DNA from: CAVQRB01 sp963715055
Lineage (GTDB): Bacteria > Pseudomonadota > Alphaproteobacteria > Rhodobacterales > Rhodobacteraceae
Assembly (NCBI GenBank): GCA_963715055.1
Contig: CAVQRB010000014.1
Coordinates: 62,001 to 126,000, forward strand
Direction: 5' to 3'
Length of the DNA: 64,000 nucleotides
Shown here: positions 33,508 through 42,638 of the stretch, one piece after another
How the letters are laid out: each line of letters starts with the position of its first letter
Numbering within the stretch: position 1 is the stretch's first letter
Made by a program: the position numbers and the translations under genes
The notes under the pieces: generated by a model
What the model saw: the letters and a program-made list of their open reading frames with translations, nothing else
Databases searched by the model: none
What the model was told of the DNA's origin: nothing

Positions 33508-35829
33508 GTGCCTTCATTTTCGACCACACTGGAACAGGCAATACACTCCGCTTTGGCCATGGCGAACGCGCGACGTCACGAGTTCGCGACGCTCGAACAC
33601 CTGCTGCTCTCGCTGATCGACGAACCCGACGCGCTCCGGGTCATGAAGGCCTGCAGTGTCGACATCGACGAATTGCGCGCGACGCTCGTGGAATTCGTGG
33701 ATGAGGACCTGAGCAATCTCGTGACCGATGTCGACGGCTCCGAAGCTGTACCCACGGCGGCCTTTCAACGCGTGATTCAGCGCGCAGCGATCCATGTGCA
33801 ATCTTCCGGGCGCACCGAGGTGACCGGAGCGAATGTGCTCGTCGCGATCTTCGCCGAGCGCGAAAGTAATGCGGCCTATTTCCTTCAAGAGCAGGAAATG
33901 ACTCGATATGACGCGGTGAATTTCATCGCCCATGGCGTGGCAAAGGACCCCGCCTTTGGCGAACAGCGTCCGGTCAGTGGATCGGTGGACCGCGAGGAAG
34001 AGCCACAGGGCGTGACAGAGGGTGAGAGGAAGGAAACCGCGCTGGAGAAATACTGCGTGGATCTGAACGCGAAATCCCGCGAAGGCGACATCGATCCGCT
34101 TATCGGGCGTGACAATGAGGTCGAACGCTGCATTCAGGTGCTGTGCCGCCGTCGCAAGAACAATCCGCTGCTGGTCGGTGACCCCGGCGTCGGCAAGACC
34201 GCGATCGCCGAAGGCCTGGCGCGCAAGATCGTTGCCGGTGAGACACCCGAAGTGCTTTCCAAGACGACCATCTACTCGCTTGACATGGGCGCGCTTCTGG
34301 CCGGCACACGGTACCGCGGCGATTTCGAGGAGCGCCTGAAATCTGTCGTGGCCGAGTTGGAGCAGCACAAGGACGCCGTCCTGTTCATCGATGAAATCCA
34401 CACGGTCATCGGTGCCGGGGCGACGTCGGGCGGCGCGATGGATGCCTCCAACCTGCTCAAACCCGCCCTCGCGGGCGGCAAGCTCAGGACGATGGGCTCG
34501 ACGACCTACAAGGAGTTTCGTCAGCATTTCGAGAAGGACCGGGCACTATCGCGCCGGTTCCAGAAGATCGATGTCAATGAGCCATCGGTCGAGGATACGA
34601 TCAAGATTCTGCGCGGCCTCAAGCCCTATTTCGAAGATCACCATTCGGTGAAATACACTGCCGATGCGATCAAATCGGCAGTGGAGCTTGCCGCGCGCTA
34701 CATCAACGACCGCAAGCTGCCCGACAGTGCCATCGATGTGATCGACGAGGCCGGTGCGGCACAGCATCTCGTGGTCGCGGCCAAACGGCGCAAGACCATC
34801 GGCACCAAGGAGATCGAGAATGTCGTGGCGAAGATCGCGCGCATTCCACCGAAGAACGTCTCCAAGGACGATGCCGAGGTGTTGAAGGATCTGGAAAACT
34901 CGCTCAAGCGTGTCGTCTTTGGCCAGGACAAGGCCATCGAAGCGCTGGCCTCGGCCATCAAACTGGCCCGTGCGGGCCTGCGCGAACCCGAAAAGCCGAT
35001 CGGGAACTATCTCTTTGCCGGTCCCACGGGTGTCGGGAAAACCGAAGTCGCCAAGCAGCTTGCCGATACGCTTGGTGTGGAGTTGCTGCGCTTCGACATG
35101 TCCGAGTACATGGAGAAACACGCAGTATCACGACTCATTGGCGCCCCTCCGGGTTATGTCGGCTTCGACCAGGGCGGCATGTTGACCGACGGCGTGGATC
35201 AGCATCCGCATTGCGTTCTGCTGCTCGACGAGATGGAAAAAGCCCACCCGGACGTCTACAATATCCTCTTGCAGGTGATGGATCACGGCAAGCTGACTGA
35301 CCACAACGGGCGGACGGTGGATTTCCGCAACGTGGTTCTGATCATGACGTCGAATGCTGGCGCGGCAGAACAGGCGAAGGAAGCCATCGGCTTTGGCCGT
35401 GACCGGCGCGAGGGTGAGGATACGGCAGCGATCGAGCGGACTTTCACACCGGAGTTCCGCAATCGTCTCGATGCAGTAATCAGCTTCGCACCTTTGCCGA
35501 AGTCGGTTATCCTGCGCGTGGTCGAGAAATTCGTTCTGCAACTCGAGGCGCAATTGATGGACCGCCACGTATCGATAGAACTGACCAAACCTGCGGCCGA
35601 GTGGCTGGCCGACAAGGGCTATGACGACAAGATGGGGGCCCGCCCCTTGGGTCGCGTGATCCAGGAGCACATCAAGAAGCCGTTGGCGGAGGAGTTGCTT
35701 TTCGGCAAACTCGCCAAGGGCGGCGTCGTAAAGGTCGGGATCAAGGGCGATCAGATCGATCTCAAGATCGAAGGCCCGGACAAACCGCGCCTGTCCGGCA
35801 ACAAGCCTCCTCTGCTGACAGCAGATTGA
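33508..35829 (+). CDS. clpA: ATP-dependent Clp protease ATP-binding subunit ClpA
   Basis: AAA+ unfoldase that feeds ClpP. The 773-residue protein has the double-Clp N-domain (about 1-145). The first AAA module has GDPGVGKTAIAEGL and FIDEIHTVIGAG; the second has FAGPTGVGKTEVA and LLDEMEKAHPDVYN. The start is GTG with AAGGAG 8 bases upstream. No clpS adaptor gene fits in the 174-base gap before it, so clpS is elsewhere. A clear terminator follows. Confidence 0.97.
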   Translation: MPSFSTTLEQAIHSALAMANARRHEFATLEHLLLSLIDEPDALRVMKACSVDIDELRATLVEFVDEDLSNLVTDVDGSEAVPTAAFQRVIQRAAIHVQSSGRTEVTGANVLVAIFAERESNAAYFLQEQEMTRYDAVNFIAHGVAKDPAFGEQRPVSGSVDREEEPQGVTEGERKETALEKYCVDLNAKSREGDIDPLIGRDNEVERCIQVLCRRRKNNPLLVGDPGVGKTAIAEGLARKIVAGETPEVLSKTTIYSLDMGALLAGTRYRGDFEERLKSVVAELEQHKDAVLFIDEIHTVIGAGATSGGAMDASNLLKPALAGGKLRTMGSTTYKEFRQHFEKDRALSRRFQKIDVNEPSVEDTIKILRGLKPYFEDHHSVKYTADAIKSAVELAARYINDRKLPDSAIDVIDEAGAAQHLVVAAKRRKTIGTKEIENVVAKIARIPPKNVSKDDAEVLKDLENSLKRVVFGQDKAIEALASAIKLARAGLREPEKPIGNYLFAGPTGVGKTEVAKQLADTLGVELLRFDMSEYMEKHAVSRLIGAPPGYVGFDQGGMLTDGVDQHPHCVLLLDEMEKAHPDVYNILLQVMDHGKLTDHNGRTVDFRNVVLIMTSNAGAAEQAKEAIGFGRDRREGEDTAAIERTFTPEFRNRLDAVISFAPLPKSVILRVVEKFVLQLEAQLMDRHVSIELTKPAAEWLADKGYDDKMGARPLGRVIQEHIKKPLAEELLFGKLAKGGVVKVGIKGDQIDLKIEGPDKPRLSGNKPPLLTAD

Positions 35830-35840
35830 GCAAACACAAC

Positions 35841-35873
35841 AGCCCCGCAGCGGTCAGCGTTGCGGGGCTTTTG
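35841..35873 (+). terminator. terminator of clpA
   Basis: A 9-bp stem (AGCCCCGCA / TGCGGGGCT) around an 11-base loop, followed by TTT-GC. It begins 12 bases after the clpA stop. Confidence 0.8.
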
Positions 35874-36086
35874 CTGCAACAGCCCTTTCCCCTATCCGCT
35901 GGCGCGATATGACGGAAGTTCTACCTGCAATGGTAATTATGCAAGCTGCGGATCAGGCGTTGTTCCAGCGCTCGCCAAGCAACCAACCGGTACAACTTAG
36001 GGGAAGGAAGGTCGAAATGTGCTCCTGTCTTGCCAAGCCGGACATCGCTTCTCACTGCACCAAATGGGAGGTGCCGCCCGTGCAAG

Positions 36087-38066
36087 CTATCTTTCGGTGA
36101 ACTTGAGTTCGATCCGCCGGTTTTGTGCCCTCGCCTCTTCGCTGTCACCTTCGGCCACGGGTTGAAACTCGCCAAAACCATTTGCCGCGAGCCGCTCCGG
36201 CGGGATGCCCAAGGCATCGACCATGTATTTCACAACGGACAAGGCCCTTCCTTGGCTCAGTTCCCAGTTGTCCGTATATTTCCCGAACCCCGATAGCGGC
36301 AGGTTGTCGGTGTGCCCGTCGACCCGAATGACCCAGTCGATCTCCGGTGGGATGTCATCCACCACGCCGCTCAGGATCTGCGCCACCTTGGCGACTTCCT
36401 GACGGCCTTCGGGCGAGAGCTCCGCACTCCCCGGCGCGAAGAGGACTTCCGACGAGAAGACGAAGCGGTCACCTTCGATCCGTACCCCTTCCTGACGGCC
36501 GAGCACATCCCGCAAGCGCCCGAAGAATTCCGAACGATATTGGGCGAGGTCCTTTGTCTCCTCGGTCAGGCGGGCTGCCTCTTCGGCCAGCCGTTGCGCC
36601 TCCAGTTCGAGCCGCTTGCGCTCTGCCTCCTCCAGTTGCGCGCGACGCCGCTCCTCCGCCGCGACCCGCGCGAGCGCCGTGTTGAGATCGGCACCCAGGG
36701 ATTGCAGCTGCACCTGGGATGCCGCGTCTCGAGCCTTGGCGTCGTCGAGCAGCGCCTGCAGATCACCCAGTTGCATACGTAATGCCGCGACCTGCTGGTT
36801 CAGAAGCTCGGTCTGTCGCTGCGCCTCGGCGCTGATCTCTTCCTCCTGCGCCAAGGCTGCTCGGGCCTCGGCGAGCAGGGCCGCGCGGCGTTGCGCGTCG
36901 GTGGTGGTATCCTCGGCAAGCGTTTCCGCTGCCAGTTTGGCGGCCAGCGCCGCGGCCAGTTGGTCGCGCAGGGCGGCGCGGTCCAGTTCCGCCTGCGCCC
37001 GGGACTGTTCCACCTGCTCGGCCAGCGTGGCCCGTTGCGCCGCTTCTTCTGCGCTGGCCTCCTGCGCGCTGGTCAACTCTGCCCGCGCCGCGTCCAGCTG
37101 GTTTTGCAGAGCCAGGTGTTCCGCCTGCAAGATCGCAAGTGCTGCTTGCGCCTCATCCGCCTCGGCCACTGTCCCTTCGAGGTTCGAGATGCTCAGAAGG
37201 GCCGCCGCAAGCTCGGTGTCGAGATCAGCCTGCGCCGCACGCGCCGCAGCGAGAAGCGTCAGGGTGTCCTCTGCCTCCTTGCGCTGCACTTCCAGCGCCA
37301 GTGTCATCGCCGTGAGTTCCGCATCGGCGTCGGCGAGGCGCGCGCGCAGGGCCTCGGCCGCGGCAGCTTCAGCCAGCCGGGCCGCCTCCTCCTCGCTCAA
37401 TGCGGTCTGGGTATCGTCCAACTGCCCGCTCAGAGTCGCTATCTGCCCTTCCGCGTCAGAATTGCGGCTCCGCAAATCGACGATCAATGCCTCCAGCGCT
37501 TCGCGTTGTGCTGCCGCCAGACGGGCCGCCTCTTCCTGGGCGCTCACCTCGTTCCGGGTGGCCGCGAGCGCCAGTTGCAGCGCCTCCTGCTCACTCAGCA
37601 GATTTGCCTGCGCGGCCTCCAGCGCCTGCCGCGTTTGTTCCAGCGAGTCGACATCGCCCAACGCCCTATCCCGCTGCGTGATCAAGGCCGCGACTTGCGC
37701 TTCGAAATCGGTGATCTGGCGGCGGGCCACGTCCAACTCTGCCGCCTGCGCTTCTCGTGTGGCCGTCAGAGCAGCTATGCGCGCCTCTGCATCACTGAGC
37801 GATGCATCAAGCGCACCGACGCGTGCCTGAAGTGCGGCGCTGTTTTCTTCCTCGAGACCCAGAGCCTGTGCGAGGGCCGCAACCTCGCCCGCCAGAATAT
37901 CGAGTTCGGATTCCTGTCCGGTGATGCGTTCGGTCAGCACGAATTGCACGACCATGAAAATGGTCAGAACAAACATGAGCACCAGCAGGAGCCCCGTCAT
38001 CGCATCGACGAATCCGGGCCAGATCGAGGCCTGAAACCGTGTGCCCGTGCGTCGAGACAGCGCCAT
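36087..38066 (-). CDS. MotB/OmpA-type protein with a very long coiled coil
   Basis: A 659-residue inner-membrane protein. Residues about 17-45 form a single membrane helix (WPGFVDAMTGLLLVLMFVL) with an Asp at about 21, in the position of the proton-binding Asp of MotB (DFMTAMMAFF). Residues about 50-530 are almost uninterrupted Ala/Glu/Arg-rich heptads, predicted coiled coil. Residues about 545-659 are an OmpA/MotB peptidoglycan-binding domain with VDGHTDNLPL and AQNRRIELKF. It is two bases downstream of a MotA/TolQ-type channel gene, so the pair should form a proton-driven motor-like complex tied to the cell wall. Role unknown. Confidence 0.85.
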   Translation of the reverse strand: MALSRRTGTRFQASIWPGFVDAMTGLLLVLMFVLTIFMVVQFVLTERITGQESELDILAGEVAALAQALGLEEENSAALQARVGALDASLSDAEARIAALTATREAQAAELDVARRQITDFEAQVAALITQRDRALGDVDSLEQTRQALEAAQANLLSEQEALQLALAATRNEVSAQEEAARLAAAQREALEALIVDLRSRNSDAEGQIATLSGQLDDTQTALSEEEAARLAEAAAAEALRARLADADAELTAMTLALEVQRKEAEDTLTLLAAARAAQADLDTELAAALLSISNLEGTVAEADEAQAALAILQAEHLALQNQLDAARAELTSAQEASAEEAAQRATLAEQVEQSRAQAELDRAALRDQLAAALAAKLAAETLAEDTTTDAQRRAALLAEARAALAQEEEISAEAQRQTELLNQQVAALRMQLGDLQALLDDAKARDAASQVQLQSLGADLNTALARVAAEERRRAQLEEAERKRLELEAQRLAEEAARLTEETKDLAQYRSEFFGRLRDVLGRQEGVRIEGDRFVFSSEVLFAPGSAELSPEGRQEVAKVAQILSGVVDDIPPEIDWVIRVDGHTDNLPLSGFGKYTDNWELSQGRALSVVKYMVDALGIPPERLAANGFGEFQPVAEGDSEEARAQNRRIELKFTER

Positions 38067-38068
38067 GC

Positions 38069-39250
38069 TCAGCTATCCCCAAGCGTCGACAGTCCCGGCG
38101 GTCTCGGTCGGCGTGGTCTCAGCGCGTCGGCCAACTTGTTGATGTCCATGCGCAACTCGGCCATGCTTTCCTGCCGTCCGGCGGAAATCTCTTCAAGAAT
38201 GCGCAGCATCTGCACATCGATGGAGCGCAGGCGCATCCGGCTCTCCGCATCGATCCCGTCACCGCCCAGTTTTTCAAGCGCAGCGATCATCCGCTCCTGA
38301 CCTTCGGCAAGGCGCACCAGCGTTTCATCCGCCGGATGGCCGCCGCGCGATCCGGAGACCATGTTTTCTATGGCCTGCGCGAGGTTGCCCAGTTTCTCCT
38401 CCACCGCGACACGGTTGGCGTCCGATTGGGCGAACATGTCTTGCAGGGCTTCCATCTGCTCGCCCATGTGATCCATCATCCCCGCCATGAGGTTCTGGTC
38501 GCTGACCGGATCGTCGCCCGAGGTGAAACCGACGCGGGTGATCGAGCTCAGCCATTCTTCCAATTCGCGGTAGAAGCGGTTCTGGCCGTGGCCTGCGAAA
38601 AGCTCCAGAAGCCCAACGATGAGCGACCCTGCCAACCCCAGGAGCGAAGAGGAAAAGGCGACACCCATGCCACCCAATTGGGTTTGCAGCCCACTCATCA
38701 ACCGGTTGAACACCTCGACGCCGCCTTCGCCGTCCTGTGGGGCCAGGCTGCTGATGGTCTCGACGATGGCCGGCACAGTCGTGGCCAGGCCGTAGAAGGT
38801 TCCCAGAAGACCGAGGAAAATCAGCATGCTGACGATGTAGCGCGTGATCTCGCGGGCCTCTTCGATGCGATTGACCACGGAATCGAGGATCGAGCGCGTG
38901 GACGAGGCGCTGACCTGCATGCGGGCCCCGCGGGCGCGCAGCAGCGAGGCCAGCGGCGCCAGCAACTGCGGCGCCTTTACGCTTGAATCCAGCCTGCTGG
39001 ATGCGAAGCGCTCGATCCAGCGGACCGAGCCGATCAGTTGGAAGACCTGATAGAAACAGGCGACGACGCCGATCAGGAAGACGAAAAAGATGAAGCCGTT
39101 GAGATAGAGGTTCGCCACGAAGACGGGAAGGACGCTGGGGAGCGCCAGAAAAATGCCAAAGCCCGACAGCGCCAGCACGATCAGCATCATGGAGATCTGT
39201 CTTACGGGCTGCGAAAAGACGGGCCCTTTTTCCTGGTCTGGTAACGCCAT
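38069..39250 (-). CDS. MotA/TolQ/ExbB-type proton-channel protein
   Basis: A 393-residue inner-membrane protein. Helices 1 and 2 are at about 20-70. Helix 3 carries YIVSMLIFLGLLGTFYGLA and helix 4 VAFSSSLLGLAGSLIVG; these two conserved segments define the MotA/TolQ/ExbB/ZorA family. A cytoplasmic tail of about 170 residues (to residue 393) is largely helical, with LRSIDVQMLRILEEISAG and a basic end (RPRRPRPP). It is the upstream gene of a two-gene operon with the MotB/OmpA-type protein. No flagellar or tol genes are nearby. Confidence 0.86.
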   Translation of the reverse strand: MALPDQEKGPVFSQPVRQISMMLIVLALSGFGIFLALPSVLPVFVANLYLNGFIFFVFLIGVVACFYQVFQLIGSVRWIERFASSRLDSSVKAPQLLAPLASLLRARGARMQVSASSTRSILDSVVNRIEEAREITRYIVSMLIFLGLLGTFYGLATTVPAIVETISSLAPQDGEGGVEVFNRLMSGLQTQLGGMGVAFSSSLLGLAGSLIVGLLELFAGHGQNRFYRELEEWLSSITRVGFTSGDDPVSDQNLMAGMMDHMGEQMEALQDMFAQSDANRVAVEEKLGNLAQAIENMVSGSRGGHPADETLVRLAEGQERMIAALEKLGGDGIDAESRMRLRSIDVQMLRILEEISAGRQESMAELRMDINKLADALRPRRPRPPGLSTLGDS

Positions 39251-39325
39251 GCGCTCCTCGCTCCTGACCTTATCGTTCTGCTCTTGGCCGAGACTACACT
39301 GAAAAACCTGTCCAGCGCCAAGGAT

Positions 39326-39856
39326 TTATGCGGTCAGCGCCTGCACCCGATGACTGAGCCATTCCAGATCGGGATCGTGCAGCCCGATCTCCGCCAGATG
39401 GCGTGTGGTGTTGTAAAGATACTCGGTGTTCGGACCCATTCCACCCTTTGCGCGGGCAATCACCTCGGCCTGCTTTTCGAGTGCCAGACCGCCGCAATAC
39501 TGGTCGTGATCGCGGTTGATCACATAAGCCAGCGCGCTGACCCTTCGTCCGTCCCGCAGGTCGATCTGCAGTTCGCGCTCCAGATAGGCCGAGGAGATCA
39601 ACTCCCGGTCACGCAGGTAGGCCAGCGTTTGCGCCTCTCTCCCGGGCTTCACCGCCAGCGCCACGCCCTCGCAGGCGTGCGACGGGTCCTCGTCGAGGGC
39701 CAGCACCAGACCGGGCTCGGTTTGCGTGCCGCGGTGATGGATCGACCACATGCAGAACGACCGCGCATAGCCCGGCAGGGTGGCAAGCACCTGATCGGCG
39801 ACCTCGAAACCGGGGTTCCACAAGAGGCTGCCGTATCCGAACACCCACATCGTCAT
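39326..39856 (-). CDS. ChaC-like gamma-glutamylcyclotransferase
   Basis: A 176-residue cytoplasmic enzyme of the ChaC type, which cleaves glutathione to 5-oxoproline and Cys-Gly. The substrate-binding FGYGSLLWNPGF is at the N-terminus. GVALAVKP and the ELISSAYLERELQI segment follow, with the catalytic Glu expected near ERE. The ATG at 39856 or the one two codons inside could be used. Confidence 0.9.
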   Translation of the reverse strand: MTMWVFGYGSLLWNPGFEVADQVLATLPGYARSFCMWSIHHRGTQTEPGLVLALDEDPSHACEGVALAVKPGREAQTLAYLRDRELISSAYLERELQIDLRDGRRVSALAYVINRDHDQYCGGLALEKQAEVIARAKGGMGPNTEYLYNTTRHLAEIGLHDPDLEWLSHRVQALTA

Positions 39857-39921
39857 CGCGCTGGTTCTCCTTTGTGCGATTGCGTAAACCTCAAATCGAC
39901 GGGAAAAGCAAAGGGGCTGTG

Positions 39922-40926
39922 ATGCTGCGGTTGGTTTGGGTTGTTGTGCTTGTGGCTCTGGGCTGGAGTGGCTGGTGGGCGCTGGCCGCGCGCGGGGTAG
40001 GCAGCGGGATCGAAGCCTGGCTGGACCAGCAGCGCGCGGCGGGATGGCAGGCGGAGGCGCGCTCGGTTTCGACCTCGGGCTACCCGCTGTCGCTCGACAC
40101 GGAAGTCCTGAATCTCGCGCTCGCCGATCCGGCGACCGGCGTGGCGATCGAGGTCAGCCGTCTCGACTTCGCATCTCCCGCGTGGTGGCCGGGCGACGTG
40201 ATCCTGACCTTGCCGTCCGATCCGATCCGGCTGGCCAACCCTTCGGGCCAAGCGACCCTGACCATGCAGGAAGCGCAGGCAGATCTCAAGCTGCACCCGA
40301 GGCAGGCGCTGGAACTGGAGCATATGGCGTTGATCTCCGGGCCATGGATCGTCACGCAGCCCGAAGGAGACCTGATCGCTGCCTCAGATCTAATCTTGCA
40401 GATGACGCAGGACCCCAACGATCCCATAGCCTACGGGTTCACGGCCAATGCCACGGCACTGCAACCGGGTCCGGTGCTGCGCGACAGGTTCTTCGTGCCG
40501 ACCGACTGGCCGGTGAGTTTCGAAAGCTTCACGCTGCAGATGCGTGTCGCCTTCGACCGGCCCTGGGACCTGCGCGCGCTGGAGCAAGCCCGCCCGCAAC
40601 CGCGCCGGATCGATCTGCCGCTGGCGGAAGCCGCCTGGGGCGACCTGAGGCTGCGCCTTGCGGCAGAGCTCGATATCGATGCGGATGCGGTTCCCTCCGG
40701 CACGGTCACGCTGCAAGCGCGCAACTGGCGGGAAATGCTGACGCTTGCGCAATCGGCAGGTCTCTTGCCGTCGGAGTTGCGCCCGCAACTGGAGAGCATC
40801 CTGTCCGCGCTGGCAGGGACGAGCGGCAACCCGGAGGCCTTCGATGTGACGCTGACGCTTGCCAATGGACGGGTCTCGATGGGCTTCCTGCCCCTCGGCC
40901 CCGCGCCTCGCATCTACCTGCGTTAA
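39922..40926 (+). CDS. DUF2125 family protein
   Basis: A 334-residue protein starting with a hydrophobic segment (MLRLVWVVVLVALGWSGWWA) that acts as signal anchor, then a long periplasmic domain matching DUF2125. RSVSTSGYPLSLDTEV and the AlgLXYZ-like beta-rich pattern are visible. The function of this alphaproteobacterial family is not known. The ATG at 39922 has AAAGGGG five bases upstream; the frame is open to 39874. The end overlaps the convergent extensin-like gene by 4 bases. Confidence 0.82.
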   Translation: MLRLVWVVVLVALGWSGWWALAARGVGSGIEAWLDQQRAAGWQAEARSVSTSGYPLSLDTEVLNLALADPATGVAIEVSRLDFASPAWWPGDVILTLPSDPIRLANPSGQATLTMQEAQADLKLHPRQALELEHMALISGPWIVTQPEGDLIAASDLILQMTQDPNDPIAYGFTANATALQPGPVLRDRFFVPTDWPVSFESFTLQMRVAFDRPWDLRALEQARPQPRRIDLPLAEAAWGDLRLRLAAELDIDADAVPSGTVTLQARNWREMLTLAQSAGLLPSELRPQLESILSALAGTSGNPEAFDVTLTLANGRVSMGFLPLGPAPRIYLR

Positions 40927-41717
40927 CGGCAGTAGGCACCGTTGCCGTGGCGGGCCGTATCGAAGTGGAAATGGTCCTTGTGGAAGCGGTCGGATTGCGG
41001 CCCAAGCACGGTACCGAAAGTGCCGCAGGCCTCCTTGTGCAGCTTGCGCAGCGCGCTCGATGAACCGCTGGCATTCCACCCTTTGAGCACGGTTACGCCG
41101 GTTCCGTCGCGGAACTGGAAACCGCTGATGTCGATGGCCTTTCCCCGGCCATGCTCGGACACCCTTGCGCCAGGCAAGTTGTTCCGGGTCCGGCAGGCAT
41201 AATGCGCAGCGACCCGCAGGTTCTTGAGCCCACCGCCGGTACGGGCAAAGGTCGGTTTCGCGGAGTTCTCGACCCATTTCTTCAGCGCCTGCGCCGTCGG
41301 GCAATCGATGGTCGCGCGCGGGCTCAGGCCAATGCCCGCCACCGATGTCACGCGCACGGCATCCTTGATGCCGCAGCTCCGGTTCTCGGATCTCACCCTG
41401 CCGATGACCTCGCCTTGAATATCCGGATCGCCGCAGACGGCACCCCGCGCGCGCAGTCTGGCCTGCTCACGCTGTTGCCGCTCTGCCGCCTGCTCCAGCT
41501 TGCGCGGGCGCGGCTTGGGTCGCAGCGACGTGGCGATCCCCTGACCACGGTCCACCGCCACCTGCGCCGCTTCGGATCGCTGCGGCGCCGCGATCGTGCC
41601 CGATTGCTCAAGCGTCAGGGGCACAGTGCCGGGCCGGGCCTTTGGCCGCAGCGATGTTTCGGGGGCCGCCGTAGCACTCCCTGCAAGGAGCATCAGCAGA
41701 ACCGCCAGCCGCTTCAC
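40923..41717 (-). CDS. extensin-like C-terminal domain protein (secreted)
   Basis: A 264-residue protein with a signal peptide (VKRLAVLLMLLAGSATAA), a Pro/Arg-rich linker with repeated SLRPKxRP, and an extensin-C domain (about 90-264). SEHGRGKAIDISGF and KDHFHFDTA supply the His/Asp residues of a LAS-type (M15-like) zinc peptidase fold. Cys residues (AVCGD, NRSCG, IDCPT, YACRT, KEACG, AYCR) probably form disulfides. It probably acts on peptidoglycan. The GTG start at 41717 overlaps the stop of the prephenate dehydrogenase gene (GTGA). Confidence 0.88.
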   Translation of the reverse strand: MKRLAVLLMLLAGSATAAPETSLRPKARPGTVPLTLEQSGTIAAPQRSEAAQVAVDRGQGIATSLRPKPRPRKLEQAAERQQREQARLRARGAVCGDPDIQGEVIGRVRSENRSCGIKDAVRVTSVAGIGLSPRATIDCPTAQALKKWVENSAKPTFARTGGGLKNLRVAAHYACRTRNNLPGARVSEHGRGKAIDISGFQFRDGTGVTVLKGWNASGSSSALRKLHKEACGTFGTVLGPQSDRFHKDHFHFDTARHGNGAYCR

Positions 41718-42634
41718 GGCGACTTCTTGGACCGCCCGAAATCCGGGGCGTCCGTGTCCTGCCCCGCCTGAATGATGCTGCGACGGATCGCGCGGGTGCG
41801 GGTGAAATAGGCATGCAGATGGTCGCCGTCCCCGGTGCGGATCGCCCGCTGCAAGGCGAACAGCTCTTCGGTGAAACGGCCCAGGATTTCCAAGGTCGCG
41901 TCCTTGTTGGTCAGGAAGACATCGCGCCACATGGTCGGATCGCTTGCCGCGATGCGGGTGAAGTCGCGAAAGCCTGCGGCAGAATACTTGATCACCTCGC
42001 TGTCGGTCACACGGCGCAGATCGTCCGCCACCCCGACCATCGTGTAGGCGATGAGATGCGGCGCATGGCTCGTCACCGCGAGCACGAGATCGTGGTGATC
42101 GGCGTCCATTTCCTCGACATTGCTGCCCATCGCTTCCCAGAGGCGGCGCAGGCGCGCAATCGCCGCAGGTTCCGTTCCCTCGACCGGCACCAGAAGACAC
42201 CAGCGGTTCTGGAAAAGGTCTGCAAATCCCGATTCAGGCCCCGAATGCTCCGTCCCCGCCAGCGGATGCGCGGGGATGAAGTGCACGCCCTTGGGCACAT
42301 GCGGGCCCACACTCGCGATCACGTCGCGCTTCACGGAGCCAACATCCGTCAGGGTCGCGCCGGGTTTGAGCGCTCCTGTGATTTCCTCTGCCACAGCACC
42401 CATGACCCCGACCGGTACGCAGAGCACGACCAGATCGGCACCTTCCACCGCCTCGGCTGCGCTGTCGCAGACACGGTCGCAAAGCCCGATCCGACGGGCG
42501 GTGGCGCGGGTTTCGGCGCTGCGGGCATAGCCGGTCACTTCACCGGCGAGCCCGCCGCGTTTCATGGCCCAGAACATGGAAGAGGCAATGAGCCCGAGCC
42601 CGATCAGGGCAACGCGGTCGTAAATCGGTGTCAC
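41714..42634 (-). CDS. prephenate/arogenate dehydrogenase family protein
   Basis: NAD(P)-dependent tyrosine-branch enzyme of 306 residues. It has the nucleotide loop VALIGLGLIASSM at the N-terminus, VLCVPVGVMG, the SVKRDVI segment, and IPAHPLAGTEHSGPES with the catalytic His. I start it at GTG 42634, preceded by AGGAG from the end of hisC; the frame is open further up inside hisC. It is 4 bases after hisC, a common pairing because HisC-type transaminases also act on aromatic keto acids. Confidence 0.92.
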   Translation of the reverse strand: MTPIYDRVALIGLGLIASSMFWAMKRGGLAGEVTGYARSAETRATARRIGLCDRVCDSAAEAVEGADLVVLCVPVGVMGAVAEEITGALKPGATLTDVGSVKRDVIASVGPHVPKGVHFIPAHPLAGTEHSGPESGFADLFQNRWCLLVPVEGTEPAAIARLRRLWEAMGSNVEEMDADHHDLVLAVTSHAPHLIAYTMVGVADDLRRVTDSEVIKYSAAGFRDFTRIAASDPTMWRDVFLTNKDATLEILGRFTEELFALQRAIRTGDGDHLHAYFTRTRAIRRSIIQAGQDTDAPDFGRSKKSP

Positions 42635-42638
42635 GGCG

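Noticed and set aside
36017..36100. 27-codon Cys-containing plus-strand frame with a GGAAGG site
   Set aside because: It overlaps the 3' end of the MotB/OmpA-type gene and has no terminator or family resemblance; too weak to annotate.
36616..37830. Ser/Ala/Arg-rich plus-strand frame opposite the coiled-coil protein
   Set aside because: It arises from the repetitive codons of the coiled coil; low-complexity translation without a start signal.
36087..39250. Zorya-type anti-phage system (ZorA/ZorB resemblance)
   Set aside because: A MotA-like plus MotB/OmpA-like pair is suggestive. However, no ZorC, ZorD or ZorE gene follows, the ZorA tail is short and the ZorB-like partner is far too long, and the neighbours are housekeeping genes.
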